DNA of 64,000 nt from Angiostrongylus vasorum (GCA_018806985.1 JADANN010000374.1:434001-498000); one strand, 5' to 3'. Shown: positions 11,945 through 33,239, counted from the first letter of the stretch. Numbers and translations are program-made. The notes: generated by a model from the sequence alone, not told the origin.

Positions 11945-12057
11945 TTGGACTCCAGGGAACCACAATGGATAGACCAGCAAAACTCCGAAAAAACGGAAAT
12001 TATGCTGGGACCCGCATAATCAGTGAGGACGGGCCATCGAAGTATCCAAGTAATCTA
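11945..12057 (+). repeat. 5'-truncated family A copy
   Basis: Only the last roughly 110 bp of the family (GACTCCAGGGAACCACAATG through AAACTCCGAAAAAACGG to GAAGTATCCAAGTAATC) remain. Loss of the 5' part with the tail kept suggests retroposition. Confidence 0.7.
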
Positions 12058-12417
12058 TGAACAGCATTGTGAACACGCACCCATCCACCCATCTTGTTCA
12101 GCTTTTTCGGGCTTCGCGGTAATTTTTCGTGTTCAAAAACAACTGAGTGAACAACTTGAAATCTAAGCTCTTTTGCCGAAAACCACACGAAAAGTACGAC
12201 CACGCTGTTGTTCCGTGAATGCGAAGACGTACGTCATCCAAAATTCAAACGCTTTCTGCCGGACAGGGATTTATAGGAATAGTCATTTGCCTTGTCGTCA
12301 AACGAAAAGAGAAACCTTTCAAAACACTCATACACCTCAGCGACGTGCAATCCCTTTGAAGACTTTTGTTGAGATTAAAGCAGTTTTCTAGATATTCTAA
12401 GGAAAGGAATAAGGGAC

Positions 12418-12690
12418 AAAGCGTTCGGCAGTGATCAATCTCTGAACGATGCGCCATGCATTCACTTTCATCAAGCATCGTTAGAGGTGACTGATTGCAT
12501 ATCTGACCTTTACAATGACTTGCGGTGACCAACCGATCTATCCAGCCAGTGCTGCTATCCTCCCAGAAAAATCTAGAACAAATCTGCGGACCCTGGAGGG
12601 ATACAAGAATTGGTGATCCTGGAGCACGAGATATATCCAAGGACCATGTGTGTACTACAGGGCACCTCTAACCATTGCGCTATAAGAGCC
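12418..12690 (-). repeat. SINE1 copy
   Basis: Shows the reverse complement of the SINE1 body (GATCAATCTCTGAACGATGC, ATGCATTCACTTTCATCAAG, GCTGCTATCCTCCC) and ends in a degraded tRNA-like head. Confidence 0.75.
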
Positions 12691-12719
12691 CGATAAATAC
12701 GACTCCAAGCGCGATTCCT

Positions 12720-13060
12720 TAGTGGAACCACGTAGTCGTCAGCTCGCACAGAAGTTGGACCCGCTGGCCGGCCTGTGTTGCGGAGCCAAATATCACAAGG
12801 AGGATCCAGCAGCAGATCAATCGATGACGAAGGTCAGTCCGGCAGATGTGCGCTCTCGCGCGGCCGCGCCCGCTCCCGTCCGATCGGCCGGCGATCGCAT
12901 GCCTTCTGCATTCACTGTCCCCACTCCCACTGTTCGTTCCGAGGCAAGAAATCCTGGTGAGATCATGGACAATTCCGCGATCCGGACGGAGCTGACCAGC
13001 ACCAGCACTCGAGGTGCTCGTCTCACAACTCAGAGAGGAAAACAAACATGACTGGAAGTT
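12720..13060. other. GC-rich island, open in several frames
   Basis: About 340 bp much richer in G and C than its surroundings, with CGCGCGGCCGCGCCCGC at about 12857. Long open frames exist on both strands, as expected of GC-rich sequence with few stops. I recognise no domain. It could be an exon, a retroelement gag fragment or a CpG-rich regulatory region. Confidence 0.3.
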
Positions 13061-14689
13061 CTGAGCAGCTACAACAGCAGTACAGTTTCTACTTGATACG
13101 TCCTATAACTGCTCTACCCGAACGAACGAGATTCCGAACAGAAAACGGCACCGCTGCCAATGGTTGCTAAAGGGACTGATCCTTGACGAGACGGCTGGTC
13201 TCAGTGCGCTCCTTCCATTCAAGACGCAACCTTTAAACAGGTGATCGCCTTAGTGCTAGAGCATTGCCATCATACTACCATATTCCGTGGATTTCGTTCA
13301 CATATTTGGCTATTTGCATATATATACATGTACATATGTACATATACACATGTACATATGTATGTATACACATGTATCTGTAGAGTTGGGGGGTGCCTTT
13401 TCTATTGTTGGTCGCTTTCATGTGCTATTTTCATTTCTCCTGTTAACTGCTGACATTTGAGTTGATTGACTCTCAGTTCCATGGGGCCCATCTGGTTGCT
13501 ACTGATTGATAGAATTACCTTGGTTTTAGCTGTACTGTTCATAGCGCGTCGTTTAGCTGTAGAAGCACAAGACATATTTACTGTGGAAAAATTTCTGGAA
13601 AGTATTCGTGCCCCTTTTTTCGACATTGGGAAGAATCAATCTTACAAGTTGTTCTGCTGCTGCTGATAGTGGGATTCATAATGAGCATCGACTCTTTCTA
13701 ACCCTTGACTTATTGCTATCCTTTAACCGCGTTTCTTAGTGGGCTGTGATTGCAGAAGGAACACGCAGTGTAGCAGGGTTCTTGTTTGCGCATTCACGAG
13801 TCTGGCATTGGGTTTGTGCTGTTTCTGCTGTGCCCCAGATATCTCTTGGTTGTCTTCATCCACCTATTTTTCCGACTTCGTAGCCCACGTAGGTGGCAGC
13901 GTTCTGTCGATCGTCAACGTCGGTTGAAACTCTGGCTTCCTTATATCGTGGGCAAGCGCTACTGATTACTTCGACAGCATTGACAGATTACTACTTTGCC
14001 TACTAATCAGACACTAGATTTTCTTTGCTGATCAAAAAGCCTTCTGTAGTCGATGTAATAGATGTTGATATGATCCTTTTGAGGTTGTAACTGTCTTCCT
14101 CGTTCGTCTAATGGTTTTTTAAATATTGCTGAGGGTGACTTTCACGTGAAATCCTGGAGGACATTCCTTGTGTGGGTCAGTGGGAGGTCTTTCTTTTGTA
14201 AAATAACGCTATCTTGTTCGTTTACCTTTCGGATAGCTAATGTGTAAGCTAGGGAGACAAGCGAGTACATGTTGTAGATGACGTTGAGCTTCTTCGTTAC
14301 TCTAAATTCAGTACTTATTCCGTCTTAACATTTAGGAACGATGATCTTCATCGGATTATTGGCGAGAAGGGCGCTGTTCACGCCATCTACAACCTCTGCA
14401 TATCGGGATGTTCATGTTACATTAAGGCCTGGGGTTTCTTCTAGCGTCGATGTTGTTTGTCGATATTGATTCCCTCGCAAAAATATAACAAAGGGTGAAC
14501 AAATCCACTTTTTTTTGTCATATCGTGATTTTGTTCTCTGAATCTCACGGCTTTCCTTCCTTTTCTTCGAAATGTGAACCTTTTTGCATAGAAGAAGAGG
14601 TGACCTGATGTTTTATAGAACTTCGGGACAAGAAGCTTCGATTTGTTGTGTCGTGGTTTATTTCATTATGGTTTTCCCCATTGTCAACC
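13061..14689. other. Unassigned stretch with a TACATGTA-type simple repeat
   Basis: At 13315-13382 alternating ACATGTACATATGTACATA-like sequence forms a low-complexity, partly self-complementary tract. The rest holds no gene I recognise. Confidence 0.4.
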
Positions 14690-14997
14690 CAGCAGTTTAC
14701 CGCCTCATCGTGGATGAGATATGTTCATGGATGTCGGATTGCGATGTACAGCTGGGGATTCATCACCCTGGCAAGGTCTCCGAAGCTGAGAAAGAGTCCG
14801 GCGTTTCCAGCAGGAAGCCCAGTTAAGAGTAAGCCAATGAAAGGATCCGTCACCGTCCATGTACGAAACTATTCGCATGTTGGAATCTCTCTCTGATCTG
14901 ATTCTACCAAGGCGTCGACTACCTGTGGTAGTGACGACCTGGGGCAGACTTTGGCCTGGCTGACCTTAGGACTTCAGGTAAGCACAATGGCTAAACC
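14690..14997 (+). repeat. Family A copy, 3' end lost
   Basis: Starts TTTACCGCCTCATCGTGGAT and runs through GGGGCAGACTTTGGCCTGGC to AATGGCTAAACCACC, where it is fused to a SINE1 head. The AAGT tail is absent. Confidence 0.75.
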
Positions 14998-15050
14998 ACC
15001 CATGAGTATTGCAAGGCGCCTCCAACCATTTCGCTACACGCGCTTCTTGA
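14998..15050 (-). repeat. SINE1 head fragment
   Basis: About 50 bp of tRNA-like head only (minus strand GCGTGTAGCGAAATGGTTGG). Abuts the truncated family A copy. Confidence 0.65.
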
Positions 15051-15357
15051 GTAGTTACCCCGGATACCGACGAGAACTGATGAGATTGAAATTTGTCTTC
15101 TTAGGTTTTGAGAGTTTTGGAAATAATGGCTGGATTAGTAAGTGTGTTGTGTATATCATGGTTCATTGAAGTCGTTTCTGAGTTGTAGAATTCTGCGAGA
15201 AGCCCATCACCCTCTTTTCTTTTCTTGCTGTGCGGCGAAAAAAGTGTTTGCTGGAAGACAACAATATCTGCAGCACTTAGAAACGTTTCATTACATTTGG
15301 TACGGCTTTTTTCAAACGTTTCTCGTGGATTACTGGATTTTGAACAATTTTACATGA

Positions 15358-15645
15358 GCCGTTGTTCCACCTGCTGTGCTGATCCCAGCACTTGCATTCG
15401 ATTGGTTTTCCTGGCGTTCATCCTTCACAAAGGTCTTCGAACATTTCGCTTGTTGTTTCAGCTGCTGCGTGAGGTTCTTGTTATCTTTGTGAATGTGAAT
15501 GTGACCGGTCGAGATACTTCTGTTTTCAATCTTCGAGATAGCCAAGCTAGGACGTTCCCACGTAGATTGGCTGCGATCCTTGGGAGGGGTCGAACTAGCC
15601 GGATTGCATCACTGCGTATCGTGCGCGCTACCCGCACTTGAACAG
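15358..15645 (-). repeat. SINE3 copy with clear tRNA-like head
   Basis: Minus strand begins GTGCGGGTAGCGCGCACGAT (A-box region), followed by TAGTTCGACCCCTCC (B box), then the family body down to about 15358. The best-preserved tRNA-like head of the SINE3 family here. Confidence 0.7.
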
Positions 15646-16179
15646 ACTAATTCCACTGGTGGTTGGGTGTTTGTGGAAGAGTTCTCCTTTTTCGCTTCCC
15701 ATCACCTTACTTCTGAGATGTTAGCTTAACGGACTTCTAGTTACGTTTTAAATATGGTCGAGCTCATTCGAGATTTCTCATGCCTTCAAAAGTGTGCATC
15801 GTCCTGATCTTGCAGACTAGTCATCACAGTTTTGTTACTACTGTTTCGTCAAGTCTTATAGCCCATAATCTATTTTTCAACTTCAAGAAGAACGTTCGAC
15901 ATTCGATGGTCTAGTGGGCTCAATGAATAGAAACGGACCTCCATCTGTTCTTAGTCTGCGCATCCACGTTTCATAAATCGCTCCTTACAGTGTACTCAAA
16001 GCGTTTTGAAATTTGCTAAACTTAAAGAGCTGATGCTTAGATATTGCTGCTCTTTACATTTTTATGCTAGATCAGTTGATACTGTGAACTTGTTCCCTTC
16101 CAGTAATTCCGTGTAGTTTCGCTTGCGTGCTACAGTACTGACGACAGAACTGCCTGACTAGTACTTGTAGGCTCGCGGT
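15646..16179. other. Unassigned stretch
   Basis: No gene or repeat recognised. Confidence 0.35.
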
Positions 16180-16470
16180 GGTCAGTCAGACGACTCTCCC
16201 TGGGTGTGGTCGTAAATCTCCCGCACGCATGTCATCGTCCTGACACCACCGCCGCCGCCTGGCGTTACTCTCGTTGTGATGTGGGCGTGGTCGTTCCTCG
16301 CCCTGGGTCGCTGCCAGTTATCGATCGCGCCAGGTCCTTCCCCACTACTGGACACCCGGGGCGTGTGGTTCTGGCCGTCGTGGGCATCTGCGATTGCTGC
16401 CCTGGGCTGTCCTTGAAGGGTGTGGGCGTTATGAAGTACCAGCGAGATTGTGCGACTCATTGAGCGTTTC
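16180..16470. other. GC-rich island upstream of the IMP gene
   Basis: About 290 bp GC-rich block with CCACCGCCGCCGCCTGGCG at about 16246, about 0.5-0.8 kb before the IMP start codon. It may be a promoter-proximal element or 5' exon. I see no recognised domain in any frame. Confidence 0.3.
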
Positions 16471-17006
16471 ATGGGTTTCCAGCGGTCTTCTAGCTGGTTA
16501 TTCAAAGCCTGCTCTAGTAGCATTCCTTATTGTGCGTGCTAGTCTGATTGTCGGTCTCGTATCGCTCTTGAAGCTGCACTTTTTTCCGAATTACTCTTCA
16601 TGGAGACTTTGTCTCCTGTTCGTCTGCTTGGACTCTAAGGAAGTATTGATTGTTTGCTGTTTATGTCGTGGCTGCGTGGCGAGCGTACACGTCCACAGCC
16701 TTTGTATGTATGCCTATTTCCTTGTATTTGTATACCTTTTCACCAATCGGTTCCTGTAGCCATGATAAGATCTCATTAATGGCGAACTCACAGATGCCGT
16801 TTGTCTCCATTTAATATCTTTTCTTTCTACCTGCGTGGGACTGTTGCGAATAGTAATGTATCGTTAGAACGTATGCAGTTTTGTTCTATTTCTCATAGTG
16901 TCTTCAAAAGCAAAGATGTGTGGTCCACTTTCTGTTCTAGGCGGACCACGATTCTTAGGCATCAAGTGGTTTTGGTCTGCTGACGGAATTTCTGTTCGTT
17001 TTACGC

Positions 17007-24857
<7,851 letters not shown>

Positions 24858-27424
24858 AATCAATTAAGTGAATTTTGTTTCCTAAAAATTTAGTAGTTAT
24901 TATTGACTGGTGCAGGAGGTGGTGTCGGGTTCTAACTTTCATTTGCGATTGTGCGTTACTCAGCTCCTTTTAAAGTTTATTAATTGGTGTAAAAACAGTC
25001 GTAATTCACGTATTTCCATTAAGAGCAGAAGCTTTGATTCTATCGGTTGAGCCAACGTTTTTTCTGAAATCCTTATCAACATCTGCTCAGTTGTTAACTT
25101 TCTGTTGTAAGTAGTTTTCAAGACCGTGGGAAAGTAATAGTTAGCAGAGGTTTAATGAATGTAGTAGGTTTTCGTTTCCTTCTCAGTTTTACAAAACTGG
25201 TCATGTGACATGTGCTCTGGCCCATCGGTGACTTCTGGCCTCATGTGCCGAACACAAGAAATTTTCACAACCCTGTTATAGTGGAAATTTAGTGTGGGAA
25301 TTGTAAAGGTTGTTTATCTGTGTTTAAGCACATGAACACATTGTCGTCGGTTGTCTTCGAAATTTTGTCTTTGGACCGATATCACAGGACACTTAAAAAA
25401 AAGGGTTGTTTTTATTTCAAAAGAGGAAATCATTCTTTTCAACGCCGAACTTTGATTTGTATGGTTTACGCGGTCGGTACTGGTAGCTTATATCGTGACT
25501 TTCCTGTTCCTTTGATGCGTGGTTTTTCTGGTTTCCCTTCGAAGCAATTATTTGCGTTCTTCCGCAACCTCCCAAATTGTTACATATAGATAAATTTCAA
25601 AAAGGCAAAGGGAAAAAGTGTGAAGGTTTCCATTATTGGTGGAGGTTCATGATTGTGCCCACCTTCAAGTCTGTGATCTCCTTCCTAAGTTTTGAAAACA
25701 TTGTTGCATCTTCTGTCATCAATTGTACACTGGCCAAATACAACGTTGCAGACAGTTTTTCCGGCTCTACTTTCAACATTGGGTTCGCGTAGGAGTTTTC
25801 GATTTGGTTCCTGCTTTATTTTTTGTCCTAGTAATGTCAGTCTGAAGTAGATTGACATAAAAACGGAAGAAATTGCATAAGAATGAAGGTTTCAAATGTT
25901 GTGTGACATTAATACAGAGGCATAAAGCTTTGTTAAAATGAGCGCATGCAAACCAGAAAAAGGCAGGAATAAAATTAATTTCCGAGCTGAAAAGCAGTTG
26001 GTTAGGGATATTGCTCGGTAGTTTTACACATTCATTTTGGTTGTATAATTTGATATATATTCAAGGTGTGATTTCAATTGTCATTTAGTTTATATTACTT
26101 GCAGCTGTACAATTTAGTGGTCATGAATTTAGCCGTTTTAGACTCTTCTCGTAAGACGTCACCGCCACACGTTAATGGTGCTGAATGACCGACAGATTTG
26201 TTGGTAAAACAACTTAGTTTGTTTCGCTCTCTGGGTGAAGAGAGTACTCGTCTCCCTATACGCGGTATTACAAACGGCTCGAAAGCATTTCACTCCACCT
26301 TTTCTATTTTACCCATTTTCGCTCTTCAAGGTATTCCCTTGTGCTGGAAATGCGTGGGGCAGTGCTTTCACCGCATGTATTTAAGATGTTTAACATGGCG
26401 GCATGTCAGAGTCTTATATATCTGTGATATTTATGATTTCTGTTCCGGATTCTTTGATATGCCGCTTACCCATAAGCGATATCTTCGACGCTTCGTCCAT
26501 TATTCGTTTCTAGGTTTCATTTTGTTTTTGCTGTTCAGTTTGTGACAGCGGTTACCGTGGTGGGCGTTCTTGCAATTACGTTGGAAGTAGCGTCTGTTGA
26601 TATATCTTTTGGGGATATTTATTCATTCGTGCGCACAGTCCCGATTGTGAACTAAACAAAAACCATCTTGATTATTACCGTATCCCGCAATTCTAAGCCG
26701 GGTCTTTAACCAGCAATGCTGTTGGTTGCGCTCAACATCTGAGGGTGTGTCCCTTAATTCCTGACATGAACCACGTTCCCTTCCAATCAGCGCTTTTCTC
26801 TGCATCTGCACTACTTTTACTATGTGTACACATGAAACCACCAGTCTAGATAATTCTATGTACTACCAAGGTTTCTCATTTGATGCTTTGCCATCTTGTT
26901 ATCGGCTTTTCCATCCAATACATGTTTTGAAGTTGTAATCTTGCAAGCGTTGACAGCATAGATGATGCAAGGTGTGAGTTCTTCGTGAACATGCACTTCT
27001 CCAAATTTCTTGTGCTGTTTTTAATACATGTTGTTTAACATTTACGTAGCTGCTTACTTTTACCCATTTCATCTGCTAGTTTGCTATATATCCTTTTAGC
27101 TTTTTTGTCAGCCAGCCACAGTTGGCGGTTTCTAGTTGATGTATTGAGCCCAAATGGTCGTATACGAATTACATCATTTCCGATCATGGAGTCTATGTAT
27201 TCAGGTTTGCTACACTGAATTATCATGCTCTAAACCGCCTCAATTGCAAAAGGGTTAGCCGGTCCGGGATCCGTCTCCAAAACCAATTCACAATAACCCA
27301 ACCGTACCCATCGTTTTACAAGAATACTGTGTTGCTGCCACGAATAAAATTTTTTAATAATGTGTTTGCTGTCGGATAACATAATATTAGGATTCTGCAA
27401 TTTTTGTGTTTTCAGCGCATTTTA
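24858..27424. other. Downstream of the IMP gene, no gene recognised
   Basis: Presumably the IMP 3' UTR (an AATAAA lies at about 25969) and then intergenic DNA. Short minus-strand frames at 26623-26841 and 27035-27226 look protein-like in composition (RNRQLWLADKKAKRIYSKL in the second) but I cannot assign them; a decayed transposon is possible. Confidence 0.35.
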
Positions 27425-27695
27425 TTTATTACTACATGACCCGTCATCACGTCTATTCTGCGGACCCCAGAAGTTCTTGCATTCGATCTGTTCTCCTCGC
27501 ATTCATCGGCTTCAGAGGTCTTCGAACATTTCGGTGTTGTTTAGGCTGTTGCTTGAGCATTTCATCTTCTTTATAAAGGTCGTAGAATGCTGGTCGAGTG
27601 GATTCTTGCAATCTGGGAGATGGGCGAAGGGAGTTGAACCACCACTTTGTTTCCCTGAGCGACTGTATCACTAACCACTCCGATGCTTTCCATCC
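27425..27695 (-). repeat. SINE3 copy
   Basis: Minus strand starts with GGAGTGGTTAGTGATACAGT (A-box region) and GTGGTTCAACTCCC (B box). The body contains the reverse complement of TTGCATTCGATCTGTTCTCC. Confidence 0.75.
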
Positions 27696-28400
27696 TACTC
27701 CACATTTCCCACACAGTACATTATTTCTCCAGATATGGTATTTTGAATGGTTGTGCTAAACATTGGAGATAGCCAATGCCACATTCCACTGTTCAGCCCT
27801 TTTATCCGCTATCGTTTGGGAACCAAAAAATGTGGCTCTCCACTTTTTAGACGGTTTTAATACAGAGGACAATTGCATTGTCGAATGTACATAACCTTAA
27901 AGGCAGAATCCTCTGCTAGTTAGTACTTGGAGTGTTTTAATCCATTCCTGTCTAGAATAGTACGGCTTCTCAATGTTTATTTTGAAGTTGTGGATGCCGT
28001 GGGATGTTGCATGCATAAAATTCCGATTTTTTTTGGCGCAGTTAACGAAAGCTTCATGTGTACGTGTGGTGTTACGGATTCTACGATCTGGAAATCTCCG
28101 AGTAGTACGGTTGTTGCAGAGGTCTATTACATATGTCATCAGGAAATGATGTCTTGGAGGGATGCGTCACTCATCCTTTTTGTATCCTATAAGATCACTG
28201 CTTTCTTCGCGCGAAGATGTACGTTAATCAGAAATGGGAAGGAAATGGAGTCATTAACCAATGGGGGAGAGCAAGCCATTACATCAACTTTGTTCTTGAT
28301 GGTGGGTTATCTAGTTATGACTAGCGCAGTAACGACGATCACAAAAGGACACGAAGTGCTGCTGAAAGCTATTTTCCATCCATCCTTAATCTTCTGAAAC
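27696..28400. other. Unassigned stretch
   Basis: Open frames on both strands around 27900-28400 have no recognised motif. I see nothing I can name. Confidence 0.3.
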
Positions 28401-31400
28401 AGTTATGAACAGGAGTACACTACAGCAGGATTCGATACTAACATCTTGCTTTGCCCGAGCAGTGCTGAAAACGTATTATCTGTCACCTGCATCACCTGTA
28501 GTCCCGTTGATCGTTGAGTGACTCGAGCGGGCGCCAGTAAATCTTCCATTTTTCCCTGTCGCGTGCAAGAGTAGCCCAGTGGGTTCTGTTCGCTCTAGGG
28601 ACTCGTCGAGCATCAAATCTTTCTTCTAGGCTCTTCGTGAAGAACTCTGACCATCGAGTCGGTGGTCTTCCTGCAGTACATTTGACATCCCGAGGAATCC
28701 AGTCACTAACGGCTCTTGTCCATCGGTTGTCATTCATACGCATTACGTGTCCGACCCATCTCATGTTCGACTGTTTGGCGCATAGAGCGGCATCTTTGAT
28801 TTTTGATCGTTGACGCAGGTCGGAGCTTCGGTTCCCATCCCTTACTTGTGTGAAACAGATACTCTTAGCATCGTCCTTTCGAGTACGCGTTCGATACCGC
28901 TGAGTGATCCTTCATCCTGCTTAAGCAGTGACCAGGTTTCTGGCGCATACGTTAGGGCAGGAAGTACCATTGAGTCGAAAAGGTGGGCACGGAATCGTGT
29001 GTTCCTTGTTCTCCTCATCACTACATCCTCGATGCTCTTGAAAGCTCCCCAAGCCGCTCGTTTCCTTCTGCTCAGCTCTGGAGCTAAGTCGTTCAGCATA
29101 TTAATTTCTCGACCTAGATAGATATAATGGAGCATTCGGAGATATTCGTTCCGTTGAGCGTGAATGGGGGCATATGAAACGAATCCGTTCCTTATGAACA
29201 TCATTTTTTGTGAGATTTAGTCGAAGACCAATCCTTCCACAGGCTTTATCGAAGTCGGTAAGTCATTCGTTCAACTTGGCTAATGTTTGGTGTTATAAGG
29301 ACGATGTAATCAGCAAAACGAAGATGATGTAACTGCTGACCATCGATTTTCACTCCCATATGATCCCATTCCAATGTTCGCATGACGTTCCGGAGGGTGG
29401 CGGTAAATAATTTTGACGAGATGGTATCGCCTTGCCTAACTCCTCTTTTGACGTCAACGTTAATATCGTTGTAGAATGGTGATATCTTGGTTGTGAAATT
29501 GTTGTACAGCTCACGAAGAATCTTTATGCCCTGAGTAGGGACTCCTTGACTATCAAGGGCTTCCATGACTCTATCTCACTTGAATCAAAAGGCCTTCTGT
29601 AAACCTAGTAAATCTTCTGTAAATGAAAGTGAGACAGGGCAGTCTTCTGTACTTTCGCGATACTTCAATGAGCCTTGTTATCGTGTAGATGTGGTCCATC
29701 GTACTAAATCCTTCTCGAAACCCTGCTTGCTCATATGGCTGCCCTTTGTCCAGTGTTCTGTCAATCCTGTTTAGGATGACTCGAGTGAAAAGTTTGTAGA
29801 CGACAGACAGCAAGCAGATTGGGCGATAGTTGCCGATATCGTGTAGGTCACCCTTCTTGAACAACAACACGTTTTTGCTGGTCTTTCACTGAGTAGGGAC
29901 TTTGCATTCGGACAGGTAACGTGTGAAGAGCCTAGCCAGTGTGTTTACGAAGACTGGCGGAAGGTTCTTCAGGTGTTCTGGTCTTATCCTATGCGGACCT
30001 GGTGCTGTTCGATTTTTCACCGACGAAATGGCATATCGGATTTCGGAAGGGAGAACCAGTGGTACAACATATCCATTCTCCCTTATTTCATATGACGGAA
30101 GGTGGACGTAGCTATTAAAGTGATCTGAGTAGTATTCGTGAATGATTTTTCCTCATTGCCTTTCTGGACGGTTTAACTGTTACGTCTGGGCGTCGGAGTG
30201 CAATAATCTTGGTCTTGTAATTGGCGAAGCTTCGATGGGCTTTGCGAATACTTTTCCCAACCTCTGCTACTTCGACAATTAGTGCTGCTTTTCTCTCTTT
30301 GAGATCTTCCTTTATCGCCCGTCTGCATTGTTTCGCAAGTTCGGACGTTAGTTCGCGGTTGCCTGCAGCTCGTGCGATTCCACGCTGGCGTATCAGCTCG
30401 AGTGTTTCTGGAGACAGACGTCTCTTGGTGACTTTCGATCTCTCAGCTTTCATGGCGCTAACGTGAAGATGTTGAATGAGTCGATCGTATTCTTCGTCGA
30501 TGTTATCGAGAATGACATCGGGTGGTCTGATCCCGTGTAGAATTTTGGGACAAGAGCGACATCGGTTAGGCAAAACCTATTTACTATGATGTGGTCTATT
30601 TCGTTATGATACTCTCCATTGGAGACTCCCACGACCGGCATTGAGGGTGGGGCTTCTGGAATTGCGAGTGACCATGGATGGTCTTGGTCGACATGATAAA
30701 CGCAGATAGCCGCTCACTCTGTTCGTTTCCATTCTAATCCATGGGTCCCAATGTGACGTGATTCAGACGTTCATCTTGGTCCAACCTTGGCGTTGAAATC
30801 TCCAATGATGACCTTGAAGAATGTATGGTTTTCTCTGTAGAATCTCCAAGTCCATATAGAACGCTTCGACTTCTTCTTCGTCATAGTTTGATGTCGGCGT
30901 GTAAACGACGAAGATTGTCAAAGCCGTTATTGGTCCACATTCCTTCAATGGTAAACGTCCGATTCGGGTTGTTAGTTGCTCAAATGTACTAATGTTCATG
31001 AACAAACTCGTGCTGACGAGAACGCCGACGCCGCCGACTCCTCTACTGTCGCATGTTCCGAGGAACAGTTCTTCTCCGGTGTCATAGACGGCGTTGAAAG
31101 GCTGGCGTCTTCTCGTCTCGGCCAGGCCGACGACGTCGTACTTTATCGTTCTTGCTTGCATGAGCAAGTCTTCTGTCGAGGACTCGAATGCAAGTGTACG
31201 TCCATTGTAGCTACAGATCGTCACCATAGTTCTTTGTAATCCAGGCAGCTTCCATTGGCCCTGAGATTTTAGCAGCCTCTCCGTACTCGTCCGACCCAAC
31301 GATGCGAAATTGGGGGCTCTTTAGGGGGTCAGGAGAATGAGGCCCGTTTTTTTTTCTTAGTGTGTTTAGCATTTTGATACCCACATATAGCTTGCTGGGC

Positions 31401-31470
31401 TCTGAACGTGGGGGGCTGGGTATACTCAGGGCTAGCTTGCCAGGCTATTCCAGAGTGGACATGGAGCTTA
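28400..31470 (-). pseudogene. RTE-clade non-LTR retrotransposon (RTE1), nearly full length, dead
   Basis: Minus-strand remnant of an RTE element, a LINE with APE endonuclease and RT. From the 5' side: leader about 31300-31470; endonuclease from about 31299 ([41 protein letters not shown]), with GDFNAK of the next motif in another frame near 30790; EIDHIIVN (about 30600); linker 30570-30115; RT fingers with NYRPICLLSVVYKLF (about 29820); palm with GVRQGDTISSKLF (about 29435); RFADYIVLIT (about 29315), where the second Asp of the catalytic FADD is Tyr; and the RTE C-terminus 29200-28492 (LGREINML, RRKRAAWGAF, GHVMRMNDNRW, GRPPTRW). Several frameshifts separate these parts, so it cannot encode an active enzyme. 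RTE machinery is the likely source of mobility for the SINEs nearby. Confidence 0.92.
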
Positions 31471-33239
31471 TTTGTTGGACGTGACTCTTAACCGCCTCCC
31501 ATATACTTCCCTGTCACTTGATTGCAGAATTTTGTCCGAATTGACTCGTAGAATAGAATCCGCATAAGCGAGAACGCACCCACACACGCATGCATGAATA
31601 TGCCTAGCAAATATAGAAAGTATGTGCCAAATCGGTCCAGCAGAAACAAGGAGTCCATCCCCTGGATCCACCTGCGTCTCAGGGAAGCAAAGGTCGCTTT
31701 TGGTCCACGATTAACCTCCTATTCGCCACCTGGGGACGCACCACATAGCCTCCCGACTAATGGGCTCGAGATCCCTCATATGAGGGGAGATCGGTGGGCT
31801 GAAGACGTACGAGCCACAATTTCACGCCACAAGATACAGTACAAATGGATCCTATGCAGATCTCTGGCGATCCACAACGCGTAAGTTCGTGGAATGGTTA
31901 GAAAGTTGAAGCCTTATGCAAGCCTCCGTCACGCTTGGGGTCATTTAGTCTCATTATACTTCAAAGTAAATAGCCATTGAAGGATCATCATAGCGAACAT
32001 CTGCAAAGAAGCTGGATGAAGTCCAGTCTATTGGGCAAGAATGATTTTGCGAAAGGCAAAGCTTCATGGACCGCATTTAAACACCGTCAGGGACTTTTCC
32101 GCAAATATTACTAACCCTTCAACTGATTTCGTTCACTGCAAGGGGATATTCGACAGTAAGAACAATAAGATTCCCTTCAATCAGTTGAGCGTTTAACTGA
32201 ACGTATAAATCGCTTGTTGACCGCCTGCAACCCCTCATTGTACCCCGAAGGCACAGCTTTTTCATCGTACACTCAAAATTCAAATTGGTAAAGAAATGCA
32301 GCAGTGTGACACAATACTGGCAAGGTTGTTCACCGCCGCAGAGTGATAGTGTGGGAGAGCGTGAAGTCAGTTGACTAGGACGAAAAAAGTAACTCGTAGC
32401 AAAAAATTAGACATTCGTCGTATAAAATAACCGCCATATAATGAGAAGATAAGGCGAAGGGTGACGAAAGCAATATTGGAGTGAATCCCGAGAGAAGCAG
32501 TACGAACTTAGGTAGATCTCAAAGAAGATGGGTTGACGTGTGCGTTGCATGCACAGGCGAGCTATTTTACAGCTGGGATGTGCCTTCAGGTCTTCAAGCA
32601 ACATCCCAACGTGCATGACACACTGACCACTTCCATGGGTAACGGCTGTAAAGAACGAAACGACTGAAAGTGCTGCGACACGCATGAGACCTGGAGATGG
32701 GTGGGTTAAGTCTCTAAATAGGCATGGAGGTCTTCGTTTGCTACCAACAGAAGTCTATAGTACGAGAAGGAGTAACATTTGCTTTATAACTATGCCATGT
32801 GAAAAATCATGGTCGAAATTCGTCATCGGTCAGCTATCAGTCATCTGTCTGTGACACATAACCCCCCAGATGCATTGTATGCTATGCATGCTTTAGGGAT
32901 AAAGTGGAAGAAATGGGGTGGGTCTAGTGTGTTTCCTTCTGTGCTTTATTTTGCTGACGCATGGAAAAAATAAGCTGTTTTCCACACCTAGTGGTTTGCA
33001 AAGGAAAGGCTTTTTCCGGCTAATTCATTGACCGTTAATTTCGCTATAGAATTATAATATCATTCTGATTGTTGTGTTGAAGCGTAGTACACGCATGGAA
33101 TAGGAGAGTGAAAAAATTTACAAAAACTGACCCAGACAGTAGAATACCCCCAAATGCTCATAACAGCGTGGTTATATGGTGGAGCATAGTAACATAAAGC
33201 CCATACTGGTCATACCCTTAGAGCAGCACAGCAGTGTCT
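31471..33239. other. Unassigned stretch
   Basis: About 1.8 kb with no recognised gene or named repeat. A short open frame at 31594-31884 has no domain I know. Confidence 0.35.

Noticed and set aside
26198..26545. 115-codon plus-strand open frame downstream of the IMP gene
   Set aside because: Hydrophobic and Cys/Phe-rich as expected from T-rich non-coding sequence; no splice or homology support.
27927..28397. 156-codon plus-strand open frame
   Set aside because: Long for random sequence, but composition is odd, there is no motif, and the opposite strand is also open; not supported as a gene.
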